Notes under the pieces: generated by a model
Databases searched by the model: none
Told to the model about the DNA's origin: nothing
Seen by the model: the letters and a program-made list of their open reading frames with translations, nothing else
Assembly: GCF_000010345.1 (NCBI RefSeq)
Contig: NC_009663.1
Coordinates: 1,488,001-1,552,000, forward strand
Origin: Sulfurovum sp. NBC37-1
GTDB lineage: Bacteria; Campylobacterota; Campylobacteria; Campylobacterales; Sulfurovaceae
Length of the DNA: 64,000 nucleotides
Direction: 5' to 3'
Made by a program: the position numbers and the translations under genes
In this document: piece after piece, positions 63,566 to 64,000 of the stretch
How the letters are laid out: each line of letters starts with the position of its first letter
How positions within the stretch are numbered: position 1 is the stretch's first letter

Positions 63566-63569
63566 ATGA
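63524..63569 (+). repeat. Short attC-like end of the membrane-protein cassette
   Basis: Opens TCTAAC (63524-63529) and closes with GTTAGAT (63563-63569, fits GTTRRRY). At 46 bases it is shorter than usual and the inner arms pair poorly, so it may be a truncated site. The ORF reads through it and stops in the right core. Confidence 0.35.
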
Positions 63570-63599
63570 AGGAGTAATATATTTTATGTTTTTTCCTCG

Positions 63600-63620
63600 T
63601 TCCCACGCTGAGCGTGGGAA
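63600..63620. repeat. REP-type hairpin TTCCCACGC/GCGTGGGAA
   Basis: A perfect 9-bp stem with a TGA loop. Palindromes of this kind are known next to REP-associated tyrosine transposases, which recognise such hairpins. It lies 19 bases after the transposase stop, marking the likely element end. Confidence 0.8.
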
Positions 63621-63638
63621 TGCATACACCTCTAAAAT

Positions 63639-64000
63639 CTACCAAAAGCGCTCAATCTCCAAAAGTCCACTCTGCCCTTCATAATCCCTCGCACTCGAAT
63701 ACCGCCAATGGGATGGCTCATCCACATAGCCCCGTTTTACAGGATTTTGGTGAATGTAGTTGATCTTGACTTTCATCATTGCATCTGATTGGATAAGTTT
63801 TGGCTGCAGTCCCTCCTGCCATACCTGGTACTCTCTATCAGACTTGTGTGCTTTCTTATAAAATGCCAGCTGATCAAGAATGGTTATCACATTGTTTTTT
63901 TGAAGTAACTTTAGCACTCCTCTTGCTGTGTACCGCTTGAATTTTGTCATGCTCTGAGCGATATCATCACTCTGTGCAACCAGGTGAAGATGATTTTCCA
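63639..64000 (-). CDS. REP-associated tyrosine transposase (5' part outside the window)
   Basis: The visible part is about 120 C-terminal residues; the frame continues past the window edge without a stop. Upstream of the internal Met at 63950 it reads ENHLHLVAQSDDIAQS, containing the H-x-H metal-binding pair of Y1 (HUH) enzymes. Further on are KINYIHQNPVKRGYV, with the probable nucleophile Tyr, and HWRYSSARDYEG, all typical of RAYT proteins (Y1_Tnp family). It nicks single-stranded DNA at REP hairpins; one is adjacent. Confidence 0.9.
   Translation of the reverse strand, partial: ENHLHLVAQSDDIAQSMTKFKRYTARGVLKLLQKNNVITILDQLAFYKKAHKSDREYQVWQEGLQPKLIQSDAMMKVKINYIHQNPVKRGYVDEPSHWRYSSARDYEGQSGLLEIERFW

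Overview
The window looks like chromosome of a Campylobacterota bacterium of the Sulfurovum type (sulfur- or hydrogen-oxidising chemolithotroph). This is inferred from protein content and style, not from a database search. Pointers are a periplasmic sulfite-oxidase/cytochrome pair, a nitrate transporter beside a siroheme reductase, many c-di-GMP proteins, AT-leaning tightly packed operons, AAGGA-type ribosome sites and occasional TTG/GTG starts. Most of the window is ordinary core genome. The unusual material sits at the two ends and in some short repeats.

1-6.3 kb: an initiator tRNA-Met gene is the target of a small integrated element. A 47-bp direct repeat (71-117 and 6261-6307) copies the tRNA 3' half. 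Between the copies lie a tyrosine integrase, a small HTH/excisionase-like gene, a filamentous-phage-type replication initiator, a structured GC-rich candidate origin, an inovirus-type ssDNA-binding protein and three unfamiliar cargo genes. One cargo protein has a HEPN-type R-x4-H motif. No Zot-like or coat genes are seen, so it may be a satellite or stripped inovirus-like element. Its cargo region carries repeated palindromes and attC-like hairpins at gene ends.

6.4-20.2 kb: a secreted protein of unknown function, an FAD oxidoreductase, a leftward overlapping cluster (RNase Z, CDP-alcohol phosphatidyltransferase, DUF2905 protein, Nudix hydrolase, DksA-like protein), metK, an AmrS-type radical SAM gene, a methyltransferase remnant, a hydrolase, a second radical SAM protein, a macro-domain protein and clpB with a near-perfect sigma-70 promoter.

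20.4-35.6 kb: a rightward operon ctpA-purC-purS-purQ-(membrane protein)-plsC-(small gene), then a lysine-rich small ORF, an exported Hsp20-like protein, a membrane-anchored FMN/glutamate-synthase-like protein, DoxX, pfkA, mltG, a flavin reductase, an ABC-F ATPase and a SorAB-like pair for periplasmic sulfite oxidation.

35.6-52.9 kb: arsC, two large c-di-GMP proteins (one with a degenerate GGDEF, one with a periplasmic heme-c motif), thiI, rmuC, lolA, secA, a LolC/E-type permease, a large AsmA-like protein and a second mltG.

53-61.9 kb: a nitrogen-assimilation locus. narK is followed in the same direction by a degenerate histidine-kinase-like hybrid and a fused PP2C phosphatase/Ser-Thr kinase. 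The siroheme nitrite/sulfite reductase diverges from narK. Between them are two identical 20-bp palindromic sites, each about 40 bp upstream of its own -10 box. A fused four-cluster ferredoxin/DmsC-type anchor follows the reductase.

61.9-64 kb: a second variable zone with a NERD/zinc-ribbon gene and a small membrane-protein gene, each ending in attC-like sequence (possibly a cassette cluster without a visible integrase). It ends with a REP-type hairpin and the 3' part of a REP-associated tyrosine transposase that runs off the window. A separate palindromic repeat family (three copies, at 35.6, 52.9 and 60.2 kb) sits at gene ends.
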